DNA of 26,517 nucleotides from Roridomyces roridus (Eukaryota; Basidiomycota; Agaricomycetes; Agaricales; Mycenaceae), in the NCBI GenBank assembly GCA_029378245.1, contig JARKIF010000345.1:1-26517 (forward strand). The letters run 5' to 3'. Positions within the stretch are counted from its first letter, which is position 1. Each line of letters opens with the position of its first letter. The position numbers and the translations under genes are program-made. Below the pieces are notes generated by a model. That model ran no database searches, was not told the origin of the DNA, and was given only the letters and a program-made list of their open reading frames with translations. This document shows positions 9,751 through 22,710 of the stretch, piece by piece.

Positions 9751-10723
9751 ACTGATACGTAGTTGCTTTCTACGCAATGTAACACGATGTATCTTTACAG
9801 TCTGTGCCAGAGAACGTGTCTGTAGCCGTCAGGTGAACTTTTTGTCGGCTCAGCTACACCGTACACGATCACGAGCAGCGGCATCAGAGGAAGATTCTGA
9901 GTACGACACGGGATCCAGGAGACTGGGCAACTGTTTGCTGAGCGTGTTCTTACGGATGCGCAGAACGACTGTTACTTTTCGCTGGTTTTGTTGGAGTGGG
10001 CGAGATGGCAGGCCCTGGCGCACGAAGGTCCTGCGGGAGGTGATACCAGCGAGAACGAGTAGATATACCCCGGAGAGTAGAGAAAATTTACATTCCATTG
10101 GAGCAATCTATATTCCAATCGATCTATTCTATCGTAAATCAAGTAGATATTGAAGTAGAGTCCCAGATAGATAGAGATAAAGAAATGGAGCAGTCGAGAT
10201 AAGATATGATGAACCCGAGTGGGAGATATAGAAAATATAGAGATATCCAAGGCGTCAAGCTTGTACGCCGCACAGAGAGAGTCCGAGATAGATAAAAGAG
10301 ATGGGATGAAACCGAAGGACCGAATAATATATGTAGGTCGCGTCCTTGTCATCGAGCATGCCCAGCAACAGGCAAATGGATGAAACCGAAGCACCAGACA
10401 TGGCCAGAGAGATATTATGCATCACGTCCTCGTTCTCGAGCTTGTACACCGCAGCACCGCCCCCTGCAACAAGCAACCTCGCAGACAGTCGGAATCTCAA
10501 AGGGGCACGAGGACATGAGAGCACCAGGCTCCCATCTCTCCGCGTCCCACCGCCCAGCCCCGGATCGACGACGTCAGTCGATCTGGCTCTAGGCGGCGCG
10601 GGAGGAGTTGAAAGAGTCGGGGGCCCTCCGAAACTTTCACCCGCAAAACGAGATCCGACTGCCCACGAGACCACAAAAGAGCCGGAGTTGGTGCGTTGGC
10701 GACTTGCTCGACTTGAAGACTGT
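9751..10723. other. Intergenic region with degenerate tandem repeat
   Basis: No gene is supported. The stretch holds the 3' ends of NMD3 (plus) and of the unknown membrane protein (minus). From about 10070 to 10345 it is AT-rich with GATA/AGAT runs. A minus-strand frame at 10255-10674 is open for 139 codons but crosses the tandem repeat and has no recognisable domain. It might be a distal exon or UTR of the 10724-12395 gene. Confidence 0.5.
10150..10460. repeat. Degenerate tandem repeat, about 75-97 bp period, three units
   Basis: Two anchors recur in the same order. GATGAAACCGAAG or a variant occurs at about 10208, 10305 and 10379. A (G/A)AGC(T/A)TG... block preceded by CGTC occurs at about 10257, 10354 and 10438. 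Spacing varies between units, so the copies have drifted by small indels. Confidence 0.55.
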
Positions 10724-12395
10724 TCAGACGACGCCGTTGCGGCGACGCTGCTTCGCCGCCAGCCCGAAAGAGAGGTCGAAGTGCTCCCCGCCGATGATCT
10801 TTGGCCTCGCGTGGGCGAGGGCTACTGGTAGGAGGCGGTTGGAGGCAACGGGCAGGGGTGGAATGAACGCGCGTGGCTGAGGTTCGACACGTGCCGTCTG
10901 GTAAACTAGGTTGCCGAAGAGAGGTCTCGACGGCGGAGGAACAGCAGGAAGGGGCGCGGCGAATGGAGCCGACGGCATCATGAGGTCCAGGGCGAGAATA
11001 GCGCCAGTAGGACTCGATGCTGGGATGCAGAAAAGATGGCCCGGCGCGGTCTTGCTCCGGGAACGCGAAGAGACAGGTGTGGTGACGGGTGCGTCATTAC
11101 ACGTGACGGTGCGATCACGGCTAACGCGACGTTGATTGATGGCCGCCGAGGGCATGTCGGAGGAGGATGGCGCCGTCTCGCGCTGGAAAGACTGGGAAAC
11201 ATGATTGTGAGCTTGAGAAAGACAGAGATGACGGATGCATACGTAGAGGGGTATATCCAGCAAGTAAGGCAAGGCAGCTGGTGCAACGGGAGATTCCGAG
11301 GCGGGAGCAGTGCGACTACGAACGCGCTCCGAGACGCGAGATGCTGGAAGGAATTGAACGCGAGGAAGTATAGTCTCTTCTGGAATATCGGGCTCGCATG
11401 GGGTCGCCGTGGTTGGAGAGATCTTGACGACAGGCTGGAGTAAACATTGAGCACGAGTGGAAGAATAAACATCAAAAGAAACGCACCGTGTAGAGCACCA
11501 TGGCACCGGTGATCTCGTTGAGTGCAGGCTGTCGAGTGGTCAGAAAAAGATTGGAGTAGACAGCGAAGAACGCACCGGTGGAGCGAGCTGGGCAAAGGGA
11601 TCCTGGTACAAAACTATGGCACCCGTGATCGCGTCTAAATGGCTGTAGGGGAGCGGGATGTCGAGAGCGAATATGCGCTGAGAGTATGTTGGCAAGCGAA
11701 ATAAGAATGGGCGAGGTAACGCACCCATCGAGCAATCGCCTCCTTGACCAACGGTAGAAGAGTGTATTGGGCGTTGGACGGCTAGAGAAGAATGGGGTTG
11801 AGCGTGGTGGAAGAAATAGATGGGAAAAGCGACGCACGGAGAAGGGTATTACGGCCCATGCAAGTTTGACGGTCTCCTGGAAGCCCAATGAGCAAAAGGA
11901 AACTAGGCGAGATGAAGGAGAACGCACCTTGGCCTCCTCAACCCTTGCGATCCACCAAATAAACCCGCCGAGCAACATCAACGCAGCGGCCAACACCGCA
12001 AGGTCGACGGCGTGTGTGAAGGTCCGCGCGAGTTCCGGCGACCACGACCAAGAAGGCACGACGTTGAGGGCGACAACGTTCGGGCACATGAAGTGCTCGC
12101 CGCACGCGAACGAAGGGATAATGGTGGGCAAGGACGACTCGACCAATGTCAAGACCTTGTTGTCGACGGTGGTGAACGTAGGCATGTGATGGTGGAGGAA
12201 GCTAGGACTGGCATCCTCCAACGCATCGAGGTACATAGCCAACCAGTCCAATACCGGGAGGAAGGCGGTAGGAACTGGCAAGGCGACGGGGGCGGGAACG
12301 GGAACGGGAGGAGGGTTGAAGAGGGAGGGGCAGAGGACGGAGGAGGCCACGAGGGCCGTGCTGGCATATATCAGGATGTCGGCGAGGTCGAACAT
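10724..12395 (-). CDS. Unknown membrane protein, seven exons, all introns phase 0
   Basis: I do not recognise this protein. Exons 11928-12395, 11838-11876, 11725-11781, 11576-11677, 11487-11528, 11243-11434 and 10724-11191 join in phase 0 to give 455 aa. A hydrophobic start (LADILIYASTALVASSVL) may be a signal anchor and is followed by a Pro/Val-rich stretch. A clear membrane helix lies at about residues 132-149 (LAVLAAALMLLGGFIWWI). Later come LAWAVIPF and two similar short segments in separate exons, LDAITGAIVLYQ (202-213) and LNEITGAMVLYT (225-236). The last 220 residues are Ser/Pro/Arg-rich and probably disordered. Five of six introns start GTGCGT and all are 47-56 nt. A TATA box lies 53-60 bp upstream of the ATG. 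The 13-, 19- and 14-codon exons make automatic gene calls error-prone here. The stop at 10724 is the least certain point. Confidence 0.7.
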
Positions 12396-12862
12396 CGTTG
12401 TTGTATATGGTCAAGCACGATAATGATGAGCAAAAGCGCGAAACTGGCTTTTATACCCAAGAGTCCCAAACAGCGAAAAACAACGCGCGACGCGTCGGCG
12501 AACGGAGCATGGACGAATTCATGTGATCAGCCTGGCGAAAAGGCAATGCAAGGTTTTCCCGTTTCTTCGATCGTACAGCGTCAGACTCAGGAGACTTGTC
12601 CATCTTCCATCTTCGTACAACCGGAGTTCTTGAATGTTCAATTCTATTCATCTTTTGTCGTTCTCAGGTTCATGCTCATCTTGAATTCGAGCTCGACTTT
12701 GGTCGATGTGATGGTGTAAAAGCAAGTTGTTCGTTCGGGAGCAATCTCGATCGCGGTCACGCGCCGAACGCGTCCAAAAAATATGCTACTAGTACAAAGT
12801 GTCTTGCTACAAATCGAGGGATATCCAGAGTCCATCCGAGGGTATAGTACGCCATTCAACAA
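12396..12862. other. Intergenic region: promoter of the membrane-protein gene
   Basis: No coding sequence is supported. The left part is the promoter and leader of the minus-strand membrane protein. The right part is downstream of the Lys/Ser-rich protein gene, also on the minus strand. Confidence 0.6.
12448..12455 (-). promoter_or_regulatory. TATA box of the unknown membrane-protein gene
   Basis: The minus strand reads GGTATAAAAGCC here, 53-60 bp upstream of the ATG at 12395. The same GGTATAAAAG core occurs upstream of the ubiquitin-like gene. Confidence 0.6.
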
Positions 12863-13803
12863 TCATACTGCCACAGTAGGCTTCGCATTCTCATCCGCTT
12901 GTGCAACTGATTTCGACTTCGTTTTCGTCTTGGTCTTGGTTGTGTCCTTGGTCTTCGACTTGGATTTCGACTTGGATTTCGCGGACAAAGGTTTCGCTTC
13001 ACCGGCCTGGGTCTGTGCGCTCGACGAGTTCGTGTCTGTCTGTGAATGTCCGCTCTTGTCTGTGGCGTCTTCGGGTGCACTCGGAGCTACAATTCAAGTG
13101 AGAAACGTAGCACAGATTCGGAGAGAGAGAGAAACCCACCTGCAGCTCCCTTTTTCTTCGACTTGGATTTCGTGGTCTTGTGCTTCGCTTCTTCTGCGTC
13201 TACGCTCGGGGAGCCTGCAGGTCGGAGGTCAGTTGGCGAGGAGAAGAGAGAAAGCAAACGCGCCATTCTTCTCTCGTTCAGCCTTCTCAGCCTCGCACTT
13301 GGCCATATACCCCGGCTCAAAACACGGCGCAGCAACATCAATGAGCGGCCCAAAGGCCCCCTCCATCCACTCGGTCGCGCCCTTCCTGTCAAACAAGCAG
13401 AGAGCACCTACATAAGCCGTCAGCTCTCTCTTGGAGTCAATTGGAGTCGTATGCAACCTATGTACGCCGTCAGCTCATCCGCGACGATGATCTGGCAGAG
13501 ACGGGGCTTGGCGACGCCCATCTTGGCAGCTATGGTGTAGAGAACAGAGGACGAAAGGAGGGCGTTACGCATCGACTTGGAGGCGTCAGGCGAGTTTAAG
13601 AAAGGGCGAGTTGCAGCGTTTACCTCGAGCTCATCGGCCTTCAATTTTCCACACATCTCAGGTCGATTCTTCTGCATCTTTGCGACACAACGGTGCATTT
13701 CGGCGTCTCCAAAAATCTTGAGAGCTTTGCGGAGTTTTGGGTCCGAGGGCAGGTGATCATACATGTGGGCTAGATTTGCTTGTGGTTTGGGATTCCGGGG
13801 CAT
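12863..13803 (-). CDS. Unknown small protein with Lys/Ser/Thr-rich tail
   Basis: I do not recognise it. The model uses exons 13624-13803, 13458-13575, 13264-13407, 13140-13214 and 12863-13086, giving about 186 aa. The N-terminal part (MYDHLPSDPKLRKALKIFGD and on) looks globular and helical. The middle contains ALCLFDRKGATEWMEGAFG and a possible Cys pair. From about residue 95 the protein becomes Lys-rich, ending in alternating Lys-Ser and Lys-Thr pairs and then AKPTVAV. The exon 3 to 4 junction stays in frame only with a GC donor at 13263; the nearest GT donor gives the wrong phase. The first intron (13576-13623, 48 nt) has no in-frame stop. The gene is divergent from the aldo-keto reductase, with 177 bp between starts. 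Confidence 0.68.
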
Positions 13804-13980
13804 GGTGTCGCGGTATTCAATGGTTCGGAGGGAGCGCGGTATGTAGTGGTTCAAAGCGCGTTGTTCTGTGCAAACAACGGATGTGTTACCGAAGTGACGC
13901 AATCAGCTTTATGTCCCAACGGCGCCGTCTTCCTCCCTATATAAGCCCTCGATGGAGTCCATCCTCAACCATTCAAAGCC
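13804..13980. promoter_or_regulatory. Divergent promoter with TATA box
   Basis: 177 bp separate the two start codons. TATATAAG at 13938-13945 lies 36-43 bp upstream of the aldo-keto reductase ATG and points to the plus strand. No matching TATA is visible for the minus-strand gene. Confidence 0.65.
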
Positions 13981-15076
13981 ATGTCCTCTGAACAGAAATC
14001 CGCAGTGAACGTGGTCCTAGGCGCCATGACGTTTGGCTCTCCCTCTCACGACCAATCTCGCGTCGGGGACCTACAAGACGTGCAAGCTATCATCCAAGTA
14101 TTCCTCCAGCACGGACACAGTGAACTGGATACCTCGCGCGTCTACTGCGGTGGTACGAGCGAGGAGTATCTTGGGAACTTGAAGCAGTGGCTGGACGCCA
14201 ACGGGGCCGTGGTTCACACCAAGTATTATCCTATGAGGGTGCGTTCTCCAGAAAGATAATGGAATGTCTGACCGACAAATCTGCAGCCGTACGGAATGAC
14301 TGCCTCCCCCGAGGACCTACGCAAGTACCTAAACGTGTCCCTCAAGGCGCTCAACACCGACAAACTGGATTTGTGGTACCTCCACGGGCCAGACCGCCAG
14401 ACGCCCTTTGAAGAAACGCTCAAGGCGATCAACGACATGTACCAAGAGGGACTGTTCAAACGGTGGGGCATTAGCAATTACATGTCCTGGGAGGTTGCGG
14501 AGATGGTGGGCATCTGCAAAAAGTACGGATACGTGCAGCCTGCGGTCTACCAAGGACTCTACAATGCCGTCCATCGTGCAGTCGAGCCCGAGCTGTTCCC
14601 TTGCCTCCGCAAGTTTGGCATCAGCTTTTATGCCTTTAACCCCCTCGGCGGCGGCTTCTTCACGGGTCGATACACCTCTGCAGACGATCAGGTCGAGGCT
14701 GGGTCGCGCTTCGATGACAAGATCCACCAGGGCGCCTCGTACCGCAAGAGGTACTGGAACGACCCCTACTTTAAAGCGCTACAAGTCCTCCGGCCTGTGC
14801 TCGACAAGCACGGATTGAACATGTCCGAGGTTGCCCTACGGTGGATGACCCACCACAGTTTGCTCAAGCGCGAGCACGGCGACGCGATTCTCATTGGGGC
14901 GTCGAGTTTGGCACATATCGAATCCAATCTCGTGGACCTCGAGAAGGGCCCTCTTCGTGAGTCTCTTTTGCATTCGTCTTTCCAATTCTAAATATCTTTC
15001 AGCGGAAGAAGTCGTGGCTGCATTGGACGCTGCATGGATGGTTGCTCGAGAGGGTGCAGCTGTGTATTACCACTAG
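13981..15076 (+). CDS. Aldo-keto reductase, AKR7 type (aldehyde reductase)
   Basis: NADPH-dependent reduction of aldehydes and ketones; AKR7 members detoxify reactive dialdehydes. Exons 13981-14238, 14287-14956 and 15003-15076 give 333 aa, normal for a TIM-barrel AKR. The catalytic tetrad is visible: Asp50 and Tyr55 (ELDTSRVYCGG), Lys81 (VHTKYYP) and His119 (LWYLHGPD). The NADPH-binding end is seen in FNPLGGGFFTGRY and in ILIGASSLAHIESNL. The C-terminus AREGAAVYYH is close to the usual YH ending of this group. The first intron has a GTGCGT donor and the second is 46 nt. The substrate cannot be told from sequence. GAR transformylase begins 33 bp after the stop on the same strand. Confidence 0.93.
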
Positions 15077-15109
15077 ATTGTACATATTTATCTCATCTCA
15101 AATCTTATC

Positions 15110-15715
15110 ATGAGCCGCCGAATCGCAGTCCTCATTTCAGGTTCGGGCACCAACCTGCAGGCTCTCATCGACGCACAAAACACTCTTGACGCGTCCATCG
15201 TCCAAGTCTTTTCAAATCGCAAGGCAGCATATGGCCTCACCCGCGCCCAAAACGCAAACATACCAACGGGGTACCTCGCCCTACAGCCATATTTAAAAGC
15301 AAATCCAGGCAAAACACGCGATGACTACGACGAGGAGGTCGCACGCCGCGTCTCCGAGTCGAAACCAGACCTCATCGTTCTGGCAGGGTGGATGCACGTC
15401 TTTGGCGACGGTTTTCTCAACAACGTCCAAGTCCCTGTCATCAACCTGCATCCGGCCCTACCCGGCGCGTTTGACGGGACAAACGCCATCGAGCGTGCAT
15501 ACGAGGCTTTCCAGCGCGGTGAAATAGACCGTTCGGGCGTCATGGTGCATCGTGTGGTCAAGGCGGTTGACCGTGGAGAGCCCTTGATCGTCCGAGAAAT
15601 ACCGTTTCTCGAGGGGGACAGTTTGGGTGACTTTGAAACGAGGCTACATAGTATCGAGTGGGAGATAATCGTGCAGGCGACCAAGCTTGTCTTGGATGAA
15701 GAAAAAAAATCCTAG
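15110..15715 (+). CDS. ADE8: Phosphoribosylglycinamide formyltransferase (GART)
   Basis: It transfers the formyl group from 10-formyl-THF to GAR, the third step of purine synthesis. It is a single uninterrupted exon of 201 aa, the usual size for the monofunctional fungal enzyme. The phosphate-binding loop is ISGSGTNLQALID at the N-terminus. Catalytic Asn112 and His114 are in VINLHPALPGAFDG and Asp154 is in KAVDRGEPLI. It is the only intronless protein gene in the window. The start lies 33 bp from the preceding stop codon, so its promoter must lie within the reductase gene, or the two are sometimes co-transcribed. Confidence 0.97.
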   Translation: MSRRIAVLISGSGTNLQALIDAQNTLDASIVQVFSNRKAAYGLTRAQNANIPTGYLALQPYLKANPGKTRDDYDEEVARRVSESKPDLIVLAGWMHVFGDGFLNNVQVPVINLHPALPGAFDGTNAIERAYEAFQRGEIDRSGVMVHRVVKAVDRGEPLIVREIPFLEGDSLGDFETRLHSIEWEIIVQATKLVLDEEKKS

Positions 15716-15798
15716 TCTTATCTTGATTGACTTTGTCTGATGAGAAATATCGATCGGCTAACTACACACCGGATACCTTCCTTTCCACTACCACCACC

Positions 15799-17284
15799 AT
15801 GGGCCTTCTCGACATCGTTCCTGTACGCCGTACGAGACAATGTCCAATTCCTGTACTGAGCACTCTCAGGCTGGCGTGCTCACTGGCGACAATGTCCGTA
15901 AACTCTTCGACTATGCCAAGCAGAACAAGGTTCCTCTCTCATTCCGACTCATCGTCCCGATGTACTCACGCGCGTTGTAGTTTGCCATTCCTGTAAGTAC
16001 CCACTCTGTTCGTGTTGAATCGCGCCCCGATCCCTTCTAGGCCATCGTAGGACTCTTCATATTCCTCAGCTCCGCAATGCCCTGACGCGCCCATCCTGCA
16101 GAATGTAACCTCCTCTTCGACCGCCAACGCCGTTCTCGAGGCTGCGAGGTAACACCCATCTCCTCCACCCACCCTGATCTCCTACCCGTGGTAACCTTTT
16201 GTGTAAAGGGACATCAAGTCTCCCATTATCATCCAAGTCTCTCAAGGCGGGAGCGCGTACTTTGCTGGCAAAGGCCTCGCCAACGACAAACAGCAGGCCT
16301 CCATTGCGGGCGCCGTTGCGGCCGCTCACCATGTCCGCACCGTCGCAAAGGCTTACGGCGTGTAAGTTGATTACCTCTTCTCCCGAATTATCCTAATCTC
16401 ATCTCGCTCGCAGTCCCGTCGTCCTGCACAGCGACCACTGCGCCCACAAGCTCCTCCCGTGGTTCGATGGCATGCTCGAGGCCGACGAAGCCTACTTCAA
16501 AGAACACCAAGAGCCGCTCTTCTCCTCGCACATGCTCGACCTCTCGGAAGAGTCCAAGGAAGAGAACATCGCCACTTGCGTCAAGTACTTCAAGCGTATG
16601 GTGCCTATCGGGCTTTGGCTCGAGATGGAGATCGGTATTACTGGCGGCGAGGAGGACGGCGTGGACAACACCGGCGTCGATAACGCCTCACTCTACACGC
16701 AGCCGGAGGACATCTATGATGTCTACAAGGCGTTGAGCGAGGTGGGGCCCAACTTCAGTATTGCGGCGGCGTTTGGAAATGTGCACGGGGTGTACAAGCC
16801 GGGGAATGTGAAACTGCAGCCCGAGTTGCTGGGCAAGCATCAGGCGTTTACGAGTGCCAAGGTTGGAGCTGAGAAGCCGCTGTGAGTATTTTTTTTGCTC
16901 TTCATTGGTGGAGATTGACGGCTTTAGCTACCTCGTCTTCCACGGTGGCTCTGGGTCGACCAAGGACGAGATCAAGACTGCCGTTAGCTATGGTGTTGTC
17001 AAGATGAACGTCGATACGGATACGCAGTTTGCGTATTTGGCTGGAATTCGGGACTTTGTCATCAACAAGAAGGATTACCTCCACGCGCAGGTGGGCAACC
17101 CCGAGGGTGCGGACAAGCCGAATAAGAAGGTGATTTCTTGGACTTTTTTGTTTTGTTTCTTGGGCTGATGAACGCCGCCCAACAGTTCTACGACCCCCGC
17201 GTGTGGGTGCGTGAGGGTGAGAAGACGTTGTCTGTACGTGTGAAGGAGGCGTGTGCGGATCTTGGCAATGTCGACCGGTTGTGA
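15799..17284 (+). CDS. FBA1: Class II fructose-bisphosphate aldolase
   Basis: A zinc enzyme cleaving fructose-1,6-bisphosphate to DHAP and glyceraldehyde-3-phosphate in glycolysis. Nine exons (15799-15822, 15870-15929, 15981-15992, 16041-16046, 16102-16148, 16209-16361, 16414-16881, 16928-17129, 17186-17284) give 356 aa, the normal length. Exon 3 (12 nt, Phe-Ala-Ile-Pro) and exon 4 (6 nt, Ala-Ile) rebuild the conserved FAIPAINVTSSST motif exactly. Zinc and catalytic residues are in VLHSDHCA (Asp108, His109), FGNVHGVYKPG and VFHGGSGST. KMNVDTDTQFAYLAG binds the substrate phosphate. Introns cluster in the first 600 bp. The start follows CCACCACC, a good context. Confidence 0.97.
15981..15992 (+). 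other. FBA1: 12-nt micro-exon of FBA1
   Basis: TTTGCCATTCCT sits between an acceptor ending GTTGTAG and a GTAAGT donor. It encodes Phe-Ala-Ile-Pro, which every class II fungal aldolase has at this point. Confidence 0.9.
16041..16046 (+). other. FBA1: 6-nt micro-exon of FBA1
   Basis: GCCATC lies between CCCTTCTAG and GTAGGA. It supplies Ala-Ile between Pro and Asn-Val-Thr. Skipping it would delete two conserved residues without a frameshift. Confidence 0.87.
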
Positions 17285-17935
17285 GCGAGTGGAACAAGGG
17301 AAGAAAGAAAGCTTTTGTACAACAACCGTAGAGAAATGAAAATTTTGCATCAAGGCACCGCCATAGATCACCTTGATTCCGAAAAAGAACTTGAACCGAA
17401 CCTCCGAGTCTGCTTTGCACTGAACCCTAGCTGCACGTCTATAGACGTCTATACTATGGCGCCTATGGAGTCTGGAACTCAAGAGTCTGGACCTTTTGTT
17501 TGGCTATTGGACTTTGATGCTCCAAGCGGATTCAACCTGCAAAAACCTATTCCGATGACTTGGCGGCTTGGCCTTGGTTGCGCAATGCGGTCTTCTCTTG
17601 CTGGCCTCGGCGGTGGATGTTTGGCCTCTCTCTTTCTCGACAAGAAGACAACGGCCATCTCGGTCATAATATACATCCATGAATGAACCCCTCGAATTGC
17701 TTTCTCTGCAGGACCCGAGGCCCGTATCCGACTATCGCGTGGTCAGCGTGATCGTTGTTGGTTGCGACCTTCGGCGGCGAATGATTAGCACTGAGCTTAT
17801 AAGACCGCCTCAACACTCTGCCTTGTGGTTCCCCTCCCTCTTTTTTTTTCCCCCCAGTCATCGTTGTCGAGCGAGTCTCGTACAGAGCAAGGTCTCTTTC
17901 TACCCCTTTCGTTTTTCCGTTGCAAATCCTCCACG
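17285..17935. other. FBA1 3' flank and promoter of the secreted-protein gene
   Basis: No gene is supported. A 14-bp palindrome lies at 17435-17448 (ACGTCTATAGACGT), followed by a partial direct copy. A TATA-like TTATAAGA lies at 17797-17804 and a long pyrimidine tract at about 17828-17857, as seen before transcription starts of strongly expressed fungal genes. Both point to the ATG at 17936. Confidence 0.6.
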
Positions 17936-18648
17936 ATGCTCCTGATCTCCGCTGCGTAAATCCCCCTTTCTTTCATTTGGACCGGAGGCTTATTTATTTC
18001 ATTTGTCTGGTAGGCTCTTCCTCATCGCCTCTGTGCCCCCATCTGCGATGGCGCTCAAGCTCGACACGCCCGCGGCGGCTCAGACTAAAGGGGCGATTGC
18101 TGTAACTTGGACCACGGCGAAGACGGACCCGTACGTCTGCCCTCCTCATTCGTGGTTACATTGATGCTGATTGTATTCCACAGCAAGTTCACTCTGATCC
18201 TGCAGCGCCAGGACGCCAACATGGACATCGACGTTGCTACTGGAATTGACCCCACAACCCTCAAGGCCACAGTCAACATTGGTGCTGTACCTCCGGGGCA
18301 AGTCCTGTTGCCTGTATTTGTGGAGTGAATCTCATTCAAATTTACAGCACCTACAAGCTGCAGGCTGTCCAGGCAGCTGACATCGCTGTTCCCCTCGCTT
18401 CTACCGGGACGTTCCAGATCACCGCTGCTGGCGCTGGGGGTAACAATGCCGCTGCCGCCTCGACCTGCGCTCCTCCTGTCACTGTAACCGTGAGCGCTGC
18501 TGCTGGCGCCGCTACCGCTGCTACTGGCAAGTCTGGCAAGGGCAAGACTGGGAAGAAGGGTTTCGGTTTTGGACAAGCTGCAAAGGCAGGCAAGAATCGT
18601 AGCCTGTTCTCTGCAAAGTTTGGACGTAGGGAGCTCTTCCGGGAGTAG
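17936..18648 (+). CDS. Secreted Kre9/Knh1-like cell-surface protein
   Basis: Exons 17936-17955, 18014-18130, 18184-18297 and 18348-18648 give 183 aa. The first two exons together encode a signal peptide of about 20 residues (MLLISAALFLIASVPPSAMA). The mature part has a beta-sandwich resembling the Kre9/Knh1 N-terminal domain (PF10342): AIAVTWTTA, FTLILQRQD, VPPGTYKLQAVQ and TGTFQITA. Such proteins take part in beta-glucan assembly or sit in the wall. An Ala/Thr-rich linker with TCAPPVTVTV follows, then a Gly/Lys-rich tail. No hydrophobic C-terminus for a GPI anchor is seen, so it is probably soluble or wall-trapped. The third intron begins GCAAGT. If one starts at the in-frame ATG at 18048 the signal peptide is lost, so that start is less likely. 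Confidence 0.8.
18298..18347 (+). other. GC-AG intron
   Basis: The donor GG|GCAAGT and acceptor TTTACAG join Gly codon parts (GG+C) in the correct frame, giving VPPG-TYKLQ. The GT sites nearby give the wrong phase. GCAAGT is the standard strong form of a GC donor. Confidence 0.85.
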
Positions 18649-18781
18649 ATTTAGTGGAGGTTTTCTGTATCGCTGTAAATATGATTTCTGGGCTGAATCT
18701 CGGCTTGACCGCCGCCTCAGTTGATGGGAAATCAATCAAGTTCGGCATGATGGCATCGTACCCAAGTCACCTCCTACTTGA

Positions 18782-22439
<3,658 letters not shown>

Positions 22440-22710
22440 GGGAGCGTACTTACTGTATTTTTGTTATGTAGCATACGTAATTTCAGAGTGTTCCCGACCC
22501 CGACACGATCGTGTCTAACACAGCGGTCTCAGACCTTTTTTCCTCCACGGCTCCTGGGTGGTCCCGACTGAACCGACTGGCCCGGTAACACTCTTGCCAG
22601 GATATTAGAAGCGGTTTCCACTTGGCCGGCACCGTTCTAGTTCACGACCGTGTGAGCCGGAGGACTCTGCAAAAAGGAAACCACGTCTCGGGGCCTTCTT
22701 GCTGCCCTCA
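22440..22710. other. Intergenic region PRP22-RGP1
   Basis: 271 bp containing the PRP22 3' end and the RGP1 promoter. No TATA box, repeat or small gene is evident. Confidence 0.5.

Noticed and set aside
9833..10153. Plus-strand frame of 106 codons after NMD3
   Set aside because: Short, no recognisable motif, and it extends into AT-rich repeat DNA.
10255..10674. Minus-strand frame of 139 codons
   Set aside because: No homology or splice context, and it runs through a degenerate tandem repeat. It was kept only as a possible UTR or exon.
12783..13415. Plus-strand frame of 210 codons rich in Phe-Asp-Leu-Asp
   Set aside because: It is the complement of the Lys/Ser-rich tail of the minus-strand gene; the repeats are antisense echoes of lysine codons.
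17315..17686. Plus-strand frame of 123 codons after FBA1
   Set aside because: No domain, poor codon pattern and no splice context; it lies in the 3' flank of FBA1.
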